Of a stretch of DNA of 64,000 nt, positions 1 through 7,921 are shown piece after piece. Numbering within the stretch: the first letter of the stretch is position 1; the number at the start of each line of letters is the position of its first letter. The notes beneath the pieces are model-generated. The model was not told where the DNA came from and made no database searches. It was given only the letters and a program-made list of their open reading frames with translations. Origin of the DNA: an uncultured Sutterella sp. (GTDB lineage Bacteria; Pseudomonadota; Gammaproteobacteria; Burkholderiales; Burkholderiaceae_F); NCBI GenBank assembly GCA_905213905.1, contig CAJMKD010000013.1, positions 1 to 64,000 of the forward strand, given 5' to 3'. The translations under genes and the position numbers were made by a program.

Positions 1-22
1 TTCAGCGCTTTCGTCCCTGCGC

Positions 23-772
23 TCAGCGAACGCGGTAGTAGACCACGTCCGGGCCGTTGGGCATCTGCACGCGCCGCACGTCGTAGCGCTCGGGGAAGTC
101 CTCAATGAGGTTCGAGAGCTTGGCGTAGCCGTAGGAGCGGCAGTCGAAGTCGGGCTTCGCGCGCTTCAGATAGTTCCCGGCGGTCGCCATGTTGCTCCAG
201 CCCGATTCGCCCGAGAGGCGCTCCCAGGCGCGCACAAGGAGCTCATGAACGAGCGGCATGTCGTCGCTCGCATCATCGTCGTAGCCGTCGTCCTCGTCGT
301 AGCGTGCGTGCTGCCGATGGCTCGCGGATTCGCCGTTCAAATTCTCGAGATAAATGAACTCGTCGCAGGCGTTGCGGAAGGACGGCGACGTCTGCCGCGT
401 GCCCACGCCGATCACCTCAACGCCCGACTCATGAAGCTTGATCGCGAGCGGCGTGAAGTCGCTGTCGCTCGAAACGATGACAAAGCTGTCGTAAATGCGA
501 CGCGAGAGGAGATCCATCGCGTCGATCGTGAGCGCGATGTCTGTCGCGTTCTTGCCGGCAACGTAATCGAACTGCTGCACGGCCTTGACGGCGAGCTCCT
601 TCATGATGCTGCCCCAGGGGCCGAGCGCGGGCTTCATCCAGTTGCCGTAGGCGCGCTTGACGACGATGCGCCCGCGCGTGGATATTTCGCGCAGCACGAA
701 TTCGAGCTTTCCCGGCTGGGTGTTGTCGGCATCGATCAAGACGGCGATGTCGTTTGAATCTTGTGTTTTCAA
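23..772 (-). CDS. NYN-domain (LabA/DUF88-like) protein with C-terminal LOTUS-like domain
   Basis: About 249 aa. The N-terminal half is a NYN domain (PIN-like RNase fold): the acidic motif IDADN near the start, NATDIALTIDAMDL and VSSDSDFTPLA supply the spaced Asp residues expected of a metal-dependent nuclease site. The last ~75 residues (from about LVHELLVRAWERL) resemble the OST-HTH/LOTUS domain that often follows NYN in bacterial proteins and is thought to bind RNA. Start: an in-frame TTG lies further upstream at 794-796, but AGGAGG sits 9 bases before the TTG at 770-772, so I chose the latter (reads KTQDSND after the start). The RNase role is inferred from the family; the substrate is unknown. 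Confidence 0.85.
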   Translation of the reverse strand: MKTQDSNDIAVLIDADNTQPGKLEFVLREISTRGRIVVKRAYGNWMKPALGPWGSIMKELAVKAVQQFDYVAGKNATDIALTIDAMDLLSRRIYDSFVIVSSDSDFTPLAIKLHESGVEVIGVGTRQTSPSFRNACDEFIYLENLNGESASHRQHARYDEDDGYDDDASDDMPLVHELLVRAWERLSGESGWSNMATAGNYLKRAKPDFDCRSYGYAKLSNLIEDFPERYDVRRVQMPNGPDVVYYRVR

Positions 773-880
773 AGTTGAAGTCCTCCTGACGCGCAAATAT
801 TGCCACAGCTGGGCGCGGCCGGCAGGGCTTTTTGGACGGTCTTCGGCCGAATGAACGAAGTTTTCGAATTGCCGTCAATC

Positions 881-920
881 AAAAGGACGCGCTCTTCTGA
901 TTTTAAAGAGGCGTCCTTTT
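881..920. terminator. Bidirectional intrinsic terminator
   Basis: Perfect 10-bp arms AAAAGGACGC / GCGTCCTTTT with a partly paired GCTCTT/AAGAG interior. T-runs lie on both sides. It follows the minus-strand gene ending at 964. Confidence 0.75.
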
Positions 921-963
921 CTGCACGCGGCCGCCGGCAGCGTGTCTGCGCAGAATCTTGCGA

Positions 964-1896
964 CTACTTCAGGTAGTCAGCGAAATCACGTGCAAGGCGG
1001 CTGCGAAGCACCGAACGAAGCGCCTCGATCTTTTCGCCATAGGCCGGATCGAGGTTCGCAGGCGTGCGGTCGTTGCAGAAGCGGCCGAGATTGCGCATGT
1101 CCTTGCCGACGGCTGCATCGTCGTCAACCACTCGGAAGGCAAACATCCAGCTTTCCCATTCCTGCGGATTCTTCGCGAGCGAGTCGCCGCTCTGCCCCTG
1201 GCCTTGGCCGAGCCAGCCTGCGTTCATGATGGTGTAGAAGGTCTTTCCGGGCAAGAGGCCGACGCGTCCCTTGGGACCGTCGTCGTAGCTGAAGCCCTTC
1301 GTAAAGACGCGCAGCTTGTAGCCTTTCGTGAACATCGGATCGCTGTCCTGCCAGTTCGGCTGCACGAAGATGATGTGATCGGCCTTCTTCACGAAGTCCT
1401 GCTCGACCTTGACGTCGGGCGGCGTCGGCCCGAAGCCGTCCTTGGCGTTGTAGAAGGCTTCGCGCGTCGTGATGAGCGGATTGAAGCCCATCGCAATGAG
1501 GTCGCGAAGCGCCACTTCAAAGCCCTTCGACTCGAAGAACTTCATGGCAGTGACGCAAAGATCGTATGTCACGGATTCGTGTCTCGGATCGTCGAGCACG
1601 AAAAGCACGCGCTTTTTGTCGGGCGCCGCTGAAAAGCCTTTGGGCGAATAATCCGTCTGCCGGAATTTTTCAGGCACGACAGAAGCCGACGTCACCGCAT
1701 CCACGTTCTCAGGAAGCTTGTCGCCGCCTTTGGCAGCCATGGTTCGAACGCCTTCGAGCACGGGAGCAGCATCTGCTGCAGGGGCCGGCGTTTTGGAAGC
1801 AGAGGAAATCGCGTCCGCAGCAACAGCAAAATTCGAGGACGCAAAAAGAGAGGCCGCGCAGAAAAGAGCGGCAACCGTTTTCATTTGATAGGTCAT
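964..1896 (-). CDS. Exported flavodoxin-fold NAD(P)H:quinone reductase-like protein
   Basis: About 310 aa. The mature part matches the Flavodoxin_2 family (MdaB/KefF/NQO type): KKRVLFVLDDPRHES in the FMN phosphate-loop position, then DLIAMGFNPLIT, a DxxxEQDFVKKADHIIFVQPNW segment and KGYKLRVFTKGFSY. The N-terminus MTYQMKTVAALFCAASLFASS...AVAADA is a typical Sec signal peptide with an AxA-like cleavage site, so the enzyme is probably periplasmic, unlike the usual cytoplasmic family members. A spacer rich in Ala and Pro follows the signal. Start: the first of two close ATGs, preceded by GGTGAT; the longer frame to 1980 has no ribosome site. The WWGG motif common in the family is WQDS here. Electron donor and substrate are unknown. 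Confidence 0.75.
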   Translation of the reverse strand: MTYQMKTVAALFCAASLFASSNFAVAADAISSASKTPAPAADAAPVLEGVRTMAAKGGDKLPENVDAVTSASVVPEKFRQTDYSPKGFSAAPDKKRVLFVLDDPRHESVTYDLCVTAMKFFESKGFEVALRDLIAMGFNPLITTREAFYNAKDGFGPTPPDVKVEQDFVKKADHIIFVQPNWQDSDPMFTKGYKLRVFTKGFSYDDGPKGRVGLLPGKTFYTIMNAGWLGQGQGQSGDSLAKNPQEWESWMFAFRVVDDDAAVGKDMRNLGRFCNDRTPANLDPAYGEKIEALRSVLRSRLARDFADYLK

Positions 1897-2024
1897 CTGT
1901 ATCACCAGATGGTCGTTCGTCTTAGTCGGTTGGCGCTGGCCGCATTCGAGGCTCTCCTGGCATTCGATGAATCGAATCAATGCGGCTGCTAGGTAATCAG
2001 CCGGGCGAACAGTTCAAATTTTCT

Positions 2025-2144
2025 GCCGCTGCCGCAGAAATAGTCTGTAGTGAATTTCCTTTATTACGAAGGTGATAACCTACACCTGCCGTCAAGCTCA
2101 CGGGCGTCATGAATTTGCAAAACCAATGTTTCTGCGGCAGCGGC
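2025..2144. repeat. 16-bp perfect inverted repeat, 88 bp apart
   Basis: GCCGCTGCCGCAGAAA at 2025-2040 is the exact reverse complement of TTTCTGCGGCAGCGGC at 2129-2144. It lies upstream of the minus-strand gene at 964-1896. It could be paired operator sites or the base of a long stem. Confidence 0.7.
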
Positions 2145-2159
2145 TCTGGATCAAAAATT

Positions 2160-2208
2160 AACTTTTTGAATTGTTTTCTATCTGTTTTTCCTAGGATTTT
2201 CTTTTCAG
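2160..2208. repeat. Left copy of 49-bp direct repeat flanking the AlbA_2 gene
   Basis: AT-rich, aligns without gaps to 3856-3904 with 41 of 49 identical positions by my alignment. Shared core includes TAGGATTTT and TTTCAG. Confidence 0.7.
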
Positions 2209-2350
2209 TAGAGCCTCGAGCTGTCGCTCCAGGTTTTCGAGGGGCTTTCGCTCGCTTGACGCTCTGCCATGCGTCGTAAGAACGAAAGCTGTCTCCAACG
2301 AAATGGCATCCAGAGCTTGCCTCGGCCTCATCCGCAGGCAGACCGCGCCG

Positions 2351-3652
2351 TCAATCACGCAGCCTATAGCGAGTGCTTCTGCCGGCGCCGGTCTTGATGA
2401 TCTGCCGGGCGTCAACGAGCGCCTTGAGTGTTTTGTTCAAAGTCGAGCGCGCTGCGTCAATCTTTTCGACGAGCTCACGGGCGCTCAGAGAGCCATGCAC
2501 GCGAATCAGCTCGGCTGTTCTTTCATTCAGATTCGCCGCATCAAAACGCTTCGGCAGCGAAATTCTGAAAATCCGAGTCGAACAGGTGCAGGAAGGCTTT
2601 GCCCGCGAACTGGCATAGCCCGCAAAGATGCCCGCAAAATTGCTGCCTGCTTCCTCCATCCAGTGCAGACGAATGAAAAGCTGAGTGATGCGGCGGTTCA
2701 TGCAGGCCGAGAAGCCGTCGAGGAAGAGATCCGCCATTGTCAGCCCTTCAGGCAGCGTGGCAACCGTCTGAAAAACCATGCGGTCGGAAAAAACAATCAC
2801 GGTGATCGGCGAAGCCAGCGAAATGCTGTAGTCTCGGTGGGCGATGCTGTTGGTGAGCGCCTCGCGAACTGCGCTCGGCGGCCATGGATATGCACGTTCT
2901 TCAGGGCCGGCAGTCTTCCCCATTAGCGGTGCATTGAGCTTCGACAAATGCTGCAGCGCATCCTCGCGCTGCTTGAGGATGGAGCCTGCGAGCGTTATGC
3001 CGCCTGCGTAGCGGCCCCCTTCGCCCAGAAACTTGCTGATCTTCAGATTCTGATCGTTCTGATCCGAAATCAGAAAACCAAAGTTGGTGAAAAGCCCGTT
3101 CGCGTCGGCAATGCCGTATTGAACGAAATTGGCTTCCGTCCATGGAAGAGATGCCTTCTCGCAAATCGATCGCGCTTCATTGAATGTGAGGTCTTGACGC
3201 CTCGAAATGCGCGCTTCCCACGGCATCAGATCCTTTGCCATGCTCATGATGTCTGAGCGCCTGGCTTGCAATGAAGATGCGCCAATGCGAATAAAGACGC
3301 CGCCATTGGTCCAGCCTTTGTTCTTGAAAGCGTACGGCCGATCGTCGCCAGGCAGTATCTGAGCGGCTGCGGCCGTCTTGCCGTCCGGCAAGTGGATTGG
3401 CTTCACGCGGATCAAACTGCTCATGTCCGGATTGACGCCATTGCGTGCAAACGAAAAGATCGACCGTTCAATTTCGTCGAAATCATCGACGCCGAGCGGC
3501 ACGCCTGCTTCATTGAGGCCGAAATAAACGGTCCCGCCGTACGTATTGGCAAAAGCCACCATCGCCCTTTGCGCCGCGTCCGACCAGGCTGGCGCGAACT
3601 CAAGCCGTTGCGTCGCGCGTCTGCCCCAAGGGCATTCTTCGTTCGCCGTCAA
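2351..3652 (-). CDS. Schlafen AlbA_2 / AAA_4-type putative DNA- or RNA-binding regulator
   Basis: 433 aa. The N-terminal ~130 residues match the AlbA_2 (Schlafen) domain: RLEFAPAW, VAFANTYGGTVYFGLNEAGVPLGV. The middle carries the motif of the divergent AAA_4/RecG-like ATP-binding C-terminal region, with PPSAVREALTNSIAHRDYS, which resembles a GHKL-type N-box. Residues ~370-433 form a winged helix (NERTAELIRVHGSLSARELVEKIDAARSTLNKTLKALV) ending in RYRLRD. Such proteins are annotated as transcriptional regulators or occur in defence islands; function here is unknown. It stands alone between direct repeats, which suggests acquisition or duplication. The start at 3652 has no strong ribosome site, so the N-terminus may be slightly off. 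Confidence 0.75.
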   Translation of the reverse strand: MTANEECPWGRRATQRLEFAPAWSDAAQRAMVAFANTYGGTVYFGLNEAGVPLGVDDFDEIERSIFSFARNGVNPDMSSLIRVKPIHLPDGKTAAAAQILPGDDRPYAFKNKGWTNGGVFIRIGASSLQARRSDIMSMAKDLMPWEARISRRQDLTFNEARSICEKASLPWTEANFVQYGIADANGLFTNFGFLISDQNDQNLKISKFLGEGGRYAGGITLAGSILKQREDALQHLSKLNAPLMGKTAGPEERAYPWPPSAVREALTNSIAHRDYSISLASPITVIVFSDRMVFQTVATLPEGLTMADLFLDGFSACMNRRITQLFIRLHWMEEAGSNFAGIFAGYASSRAKPSCTCSTRIFRISLPKRFDAANLNERTAELIRVHGSLSARELVEKIDAARSTLNKTLKALVDARQIIKTGAGRSTRYRLRD

Positions 3653-3855
3653 TCTGGACCCCTCGCAAGTTTCTTTTCCGATTCCAGAAATAAAAGATTA
3701 GAAGAATTTGACCGCAGCGGCCTCGTTCAATGTCCGGCTAATGTTCGTCTGAATCCGCGCAAAGGCGAAAGCACGAAGCGTCATTTCCGGTTGCGCCCCC
3801 GGATGAAGATTCTGCAAAAATCGCTTTCCTGCAGAGCTATTAGATTGCAGAAATA

Positions 3856-3904
3856 AATTTTTTGAAATGTCTTCTATATGTTTTTTTTAGGATTTTAATT
3901 TCAG
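3856..3904. repeat. Right copy of 49-bp direct repeat
   Basis: Partner of 2160-2208. It lies about 200 bp upstream of the AlbA_2 gene start. Weaker similarity continues to the left for roughly 50 bp in both copies (ATGAA...TGCAAAA...TTTC). Confidence 0.7.
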
Positions 3905-4193
3905 AATATCTGATATAGATAATTCGCCCTATTGCGGAATTTCGATTTTTGCAGGAATATTTGCCCTGTCGCCGCCAAAACGTTTACGCAGAAGCGGCAG
4001 CATCAGCCCTTTCGATTGACCAGGAGCGCATCGCCATGACTCAGACCGCACGAATTCACGCAGGCCCGAACGCGGGCGCGCACGCGTGCGTTTTCCCTGG
4101 CGACGCACCAGCCCGATCGAAAGAGCGACTTCACCGCCCGCTTCGACTTCCGTCGGAGGGCGGCTGAGGCAAGCCGCAGACCGGGCTTCACCG

Positions 4194-4376
4194 GGCCGTC
4201 CTCCGAAGAAACGGTTCTTCGCGAGCGACCTCGGCCGGACGGCCGACGCGCAATCGGTTCCGAAGGAAGACCGGGCTGCCGGACAACCCGCCCAAGACAG
4301 GCACTTCAGGCAAGAAGCCCCCGATCCCCAACCGAATCCCGCACGCCTCCCGAAGAACTCGCTCTGGGAGGCGTGC
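4194..4376 (+). promoter_or_regulatory. Hairpin-rich 5' leader of the ABC transporter operon
   Basis: Two clear stems: GGCCGTCC (4194-4201) with GGACGGCC (4237-4244), and GCACGCCTCCC (4341-4351) with GGGAGGCGTGC (4366-4376). The second is an 11-bp perfect stem without a T-run. The leader lies 110-290 bp before the start codon at 4485. I did not recognise a known riboswitch consensus. It may be a structured regulatory leader or simply GC-rich DNA. Confidence 0.4.
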
Positions 4377-4484
4377 TTGCGTAAGGCCGGCCGCCAAAGC
4401 CCGAAAAAGAAAGAGACACCGAACCGAGAGCGACCGGTCCCCGCAGTGCGAGCCTGCCGCCCCATGCAACGAGGAGCTTGAATC

Positions 4485-5522
4485 ATGAAAGACTTTTCCA
4501 TCCTGAAGGACGCCTTCTCCCGCCGCGACTTTCTGCGTGCCGGCGCGCTTGCCGCAGGCGCCTTCGCCGCGCCGGGCTTTACTTTCGCGTCCGAGCCCGA
4601 AAAGAAGTCGGTCACGATCGCCGTGGGCGGCAAGAACCTCTACTACTACCTGCCGATGGCTTTTGCCGACTGGAACGGCTACTTCAAGGAAGAAGGGCTT
4701 GACGTCAAGGTGGTCGACTTTCAGGGCGGCTCAAAGTCGCTGCAGGCCGTCGTAGGCGGCTCGGCCGACGTGGTCTCCGGCGCCTTCGAGCACACGCTCT
4801 CGATGCAGACGAAGCGCCAGGCGATGCGCGCCTTCGTGCTGCAGGGCTGCGCGCCGCAGTGCGTCTTCGCCGTCAACAACAAGACGATGAAGGACTTCAA
4901 GTCGGTCGCAGACCTGCGCGGCAAGCGCATCGGCGTGACGGCCCCGGGCTCTTCCTCGCATGTGATTGCGAACTTCGTCTTCGCGAAGGCTGGCGTCAAG
5001 CCCAATGAATTCGCCGTGATCGGCATCGGCTCGGGCGCCGGCGCCGTGGCGGCGGTCCGCGCGGGCCAGGTCGACGCCTTCGTGGGCCTTGACCCCGTCA
5101 TTTCGCAGCTCGAAGGCGACGGCACGATCCGCATTGTCACCGACACGCGCAACGTCGAAGAATCCAACGCCCTCTTCGGCGGCCCCATGGTCGCGGGCTG
5201 CCTCTACGCGCCGCAGCGCTTCCTCGACGAGAACCCGGAAACCTGCCGCCGCCTTGCCAAGGCCGTGGTTCGCTCCCTCAAGTACATCGCCGACTGCGAC
5301 CCGGACGAACTCATGAAGCGCGTGCCGAAGTCCGCCTTCATGGGCACCCCCGAGCTCTACAAGACGGGCTTCATCAAGAACCGCCCCGCCCTCTCGAAGG
5401 ACGGCCGATTCCCCGAAGGCTGCGCCCAGGTTTCTGCGAAGGCGCTCGCCAGCGTGAACCCGGATCTTGAAAGCTTCAAGTTCGACTATGCAGCCACCTT
5501 CACGAACGAATTCGTGAGCTAA
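4485..5522 (+). CDS. NitT/TauT-type ABC transporter substrate-binding protein
   Basis: 345 aa. It starts with a twin-arginine signal (SRRDFLRAGALAAGAFAAPGFTFASE), so it is exported folded. The mature region is of the SsuA/THI5/NMT1 type: YLPMAFADWNGYFKEEGLDV, FQGGSKSLQAVVGGSADVV, DLRGKRIGVTAPGSSSH, and VDAFVGLDPVISQLE. The family delivers nitrate, taurine, alkanesulfonates, thiamine precursors or aromatic acids; nothing in the sequence fixes the ligand. First gene of a three-gene importer operon with ATPase and permease downstream. GAGGAGC precedes the ATG. Confidence 0.9.
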   Translation: MKDFSILKDAFSRRDFLRAGALAAGAFAAPGFTFASEPEKKSVTIAVGGKNLYYYLPMAFADWNGYFKEEGLDVKVVDFQGGSKSLQAVVGGSADVVSGAFEHTLSMQTKRQAMRAFVLQGCAPQCVFAVNNKTMKDFKSVADLRGKRIGVTAPGSSSHVIANFVFAKAGVKPNEFAVIGIGSGAGAVAAVRAGQVDAFVGLDPVISQLEGDGTIRIVTDTRNVEESNALFGGPMVAGCLYAPQRFLDENPETCRRLAKAVVRSLKYIADCDPDELMKRVPKSAFMGTPELYKTGFIKNRPALSKDGRFPEGCAQVSAKALASVNPDLESFKFDYAATFTNEFVS

Positions 5523-5638
5523 GCCCCTTAACTGCGGACCGGCCGATGCCGGTCCGCACCTGCGAGCCGCAGAACCCGACAACCCCCATCATCAGCAGCA
5601 ACCCCAAGCGGACCGCGCGAAAAAACGAGAGAAGCGCA

Positions 5639-6472
5639 ATGAACCAGAAGAACAATTCCACATCCCCGACCCCAGCCATTGAATTCCGCGGGGTTTCCTG
5701 CCGCTTCGAAACGCCGACGGGCTTCTACACCGCGACGGAGAACGCCTCCTTTTCGGTGGGCGACGGCGAATTCGTGAGCGTCGTGGGCCCCACGGGCTGC
5801 GGGAAGTCGACGCTTCTCAACGCAGCAGCGGGGCTCCTCAAGCCCGCCGCGGGCGATGTGCGCATTTTCGGCGAGCCGCTCAAAGGCCTCAACCGGCGCG
5901 CCGGCAACATGTTCCAAGCTGAAAGCCTGATGCCGCGGGCCACGGCGCTTGAGAACGTTGCGCTCGGCCTGCGCTACCGCGGCGTCACCCGGCACGAAGC
6001 CGACGAGCGCGCCATGGCCTGGCTCGCCCGCGTGGGGCTCGAAAAGTTCCCGGACCGCTACCCGCATGAGCTTTCGGGCGGCATGCGAAAGCGCGTCGCG
6101 ATGGCGCAGACCCTCGTGACCGATCCGGACATCATTCTGATGGACGAGTCGTTTTCCGCGCTTGACGTTCAGACGCGCGAGCTCATGGAGGACGAGCTTC
6201 TTGCCATCTGGCAGTCGTCCAAAAAGGCTGTCCTCTTCATCACCCACGACCTCGACGAAGCCGTCTCGATGTCGGACCGCGTCGTCGTCATGTCCGCTGG
6301 CCCCGCCTCGCATCCGATCGGCAACTTCCCGATTGAGCTGCCGCGTCCGCGCAACGTGGCGGAAATCCGCATGGACCCCGCCTTCCTCGAACGGCGCGCC
6401 GCGATCTGGTCGGTGCTGCGCGACGAGGTGATGAAGTCCTATCAGGATCACCGCACGGCGCTTGCCGCCTGA
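5639..6472 (+). CDS. NitT/TauT-type ABC transporter ATP-binding protein
   Basis: 277 aa. Walker A GPTGCGKST, Q-loop region NMFQAESLMPRATALENV, signature LSGGMRKRVAMAQTL, Walker B IILMDESFSALD and switch His in ITHDLDEAVSMSDRV are all present, so the ATPase should be active. Start ATG at 5639, preceded by GAGAGAAG; the frame is open back to 5546 but has no earlier ribosome site. It powers import of the ligand bound by the upstream gene product. Confidence 0.9.
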   Translation: MNQKNNSTSPTPAIEFRGVSCRFETPTGFYTATENASFSVGDGEFVSVVGPTGCGKSTLLNAAAGLLKPAAGDVRIFGEPLKGLNRRAGNMFQAESLMPRATALENVALGLRYRGVTRHEADERAMAWLARVGLEKFPDRYPHELSGGMRKRVAMAQTLVTDPDIILMDESFSALDVQTRELMEDELLAIWQSSKKAVLFITHDLDEAVSMSDRVVVMSAGPASHPIGNFPIELPRPRNVAEIRMDPAFLERRAAIWSVLRDEVMKSYQDHRTALAA

Positions 6473-6541
6473 GGCGCAGAAAAAGAGATCCGCTCATAAA
6501 AAAGAAAAACCGCAGCGATGTCAGCGAGAGGAAATTTGATC

Positions 6542-7414
6542 ATGACGGAAGCACGCAAAGAGAAAGCGGCGCAAAGCGAAACCGAGCGCGCCGCACACGA
6601 CAAATTCGAAGCCCGCGCCAGAGCAAGGCGCATCCGCATCGCCCTCTGGCAGTGGGCGCTCCTTCTCTTCGTATTCGTCTTCTGGTGGGCGATGACGAAG
6701 CCGGGGCTGCTGCCGAACTTCTTTTTCGACAACGACGCGCAGGCGGCCTTCTTCTTCGGCGAACCGCTTGAAATCTTCGCGCGCATCCGCGACTGGTTCG
6801 TGGGCGGCGAAATCTACCGCCACCTCGGCGTCACGCTCTACGAAACGGTGCTCGCCTTCGTGATCGGCACGGTCGCGGGCCTCGCCGTCGGCCTCTGGCT
6901 CGCGCTTTCGCCCTTTGCCGCTGCCGTGGCCGACCCCTTCATCAAGGGCTTCAATTCCATGCCGCGCGTCATTCTCGCGCCGATCTTCGCCGTCTGGTTC
7001 GGCCTCGGGCCAGCCTCGAAGGTCGCGCTCGGCGTCACGCTCGTCTTCTTCATCGTCTTCTTCAATGTCTATCAGGGCGTGCGCGAAGTGAACCCGACCG
7101 TGCTCGCCAACGCCCGGATGCTCGGCGCGAGCCGCCGCGACCTGCTGCGCACCGTCTACATGCCTTCCGCGATGAGCTGGGTCTTTTCGAGCCTGCACAC
7201 CTCCGTCGGCATGGCCTTCGTTGCCGCGGTGATCGGCGAATACCTCGGCTCGGCCGAAGGCGTGGGCTATCTCATCCTGCAGGCGGAAACCACCTTCGAC
7301 ATGAATACGGTGATGGCCGGCATTCTCGTCCTCACGGCCTGCGCGCTCATCATCGACCGCCTGGTGACGGCCGCCGAAGTGCGCCTCATGAAGTGGCAGC
7401 CGCCGCAGAAATAA
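6542..7414 (+). CDS. NitT/TauT-type ABC transporter permease
   Basis: About 290 aa. BPD_transp_1 family inner-membrane protein with about six hydrophobic segments; the EAA-loop signature is visible as LANARMLGASRRDLLRTVYMPSAMSWVFSSL. A charged cytoplasmic N-terminus of ~40 residues precedes the first membrane span. Start chosen at 6542, because GAGAGGA lies just upstream of it, rather than the ATG at 6518. Last gene of the operon; an intrinsic terminator follows. Confidence 0.88.
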   Translation: MTEARKEKAAQSETERAAHDKFEARARARRIRIALWQWALLLFVFVFWWAMTKPGLLPNFFFDNDAQAAFFFGEPLEIFARIRDWFVGGEIYRHLGVTLYETVLAFVIGTVAGLAVGLWLALSPFAAAVADPFIKGFNSMPRVILAPIFAVWFGLGPASKVALGVTLVFFIVFFNVYQGVREVNPTVLANARMLGASRRDLLRTVYMPSAMSWVFSSLHTSVGMAFVAAVIGEYLGSAEGVGYLILQAETTFDMNTVMAGILVLTACALIIDRLVTAAEVRLMKWQPPQK

Positions 7415-7921
7415 GCCATTCCCTATTTTTTCTCTCGACACTTCCGTCTATTTCGCCCGCGGGCCCTGGCGGCCTTCGCGGGCATTTTTTTCTGCATTCA
7501 CGCGCCTCTTGGCCCAGCGGCGGCTCGCGGCTCCAACGCCGTTTCGACGCTATGCATCCGCCGCGCTTCTCATCTGCTTCCCAGCACTGCCCGAGGCTGC
7601 CGCCTCCGAGCGCATCTGCCGCGCGCAAGCGGCCCGCTGGCGCGCATGAGGCTGCAAAATGCACGCGAAGCGCAGGAAGCGCGCAAAACGCACGGCACGC
7701 TCAAAGCACACGGACAGCCTCAGGCTGTCGTCGCGCGGCAAAGCGCATCAAAAAAAAAGTCCGTCGCGGCGTACTGCCGAGATCGGACTGCAATCTTCCG
7801 TACGGTTCGTAGCTTTTCACCGCCCGCTTTCCCCTCAATCACAAGGAAATGGACCAAGCGGGCGGGCGGCGCTTCGAGCCGGTACGGAAAAAAATGAAGA
7901 CTCTTCTGAAATTATTCAGCT
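7415..7921. other. 507-bp convergent intergenic region
   Basis: Holds the terminator at 7455-7491, a short hairpin GACAGCC/GGCTGTC at 7713-7729, and an inverted repeat CCGCCCGCTT (7820-7829) / AAGCGGGCGG (7856-7865). No gene is supported. Confidence 0.55.
7455..7491 (+). terminator. Intrinsic terminator of the ABC importer operon
   Basis: GCCCGCG (7455-7461) pairs with CGCGGGC (7477-7483), followed by ATTTTTTT. Confidence 0.8.

Larger units (their letters stand above)
1897..2350. other. 454-bp intergenic region with inverted and direct repeats
   Basis: No convincing gene. It holds a 16-bp perfect inverted repeat (2025-2040 and 2129-2144) and the left copy of a 49-bp direct repeat (2160-2208). 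A 74-codon minus-strand frame (2191-2415) overlaps the end of the neighbouring gene and looks non-coding. Confidence 0.6.
3653..4484. other. 832-bp intergenic region; repeat copy and structured leader
   Basis: No believable gene; the long frames here (for example 3929-4633 minus, 4086-4481 plus) are rich in Arg/Pro/Ala and overlap each other. The left part is AT-rich and holds the right 49-bp repeat. From about 4150 to 4380 it is GC-rich and full of inverted repeats leading into the ABC transporter operon. Confidence 0.6.

Noticed and set aside
2191..2415. 74-codon minus-strand frame ending in a charged helix-like tail
   Set aside because: Overlaps the complete winged-helix end of the AlbA_2 gene in another frame and ends inside the direct repeat. 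It could be a frameshifted tail, but nothing supports it.
4150..4480. Thiamine or guanidine riboswitch before the NitT/TauT importer
   Set aside because: I could not find the conserved core segments of either class; only generic stems are present.
3929..4633. 234-codon minus-strand frame overlapping the ABC leader
   Set aside because: Arg/Ser/Gly/Pro-rich composition, no domain, overlaps the Tat signal region of the substrate-binding gene on the other strand.
6521..7441. 306-codon minus-strand frame opposite the ABC permease
   Set aside because: Asp/Glu/Arg/His-rich mirror of a membrane-protein gene, a common artefact in GC-rich DNA. The plus-strand permease is clearly real.
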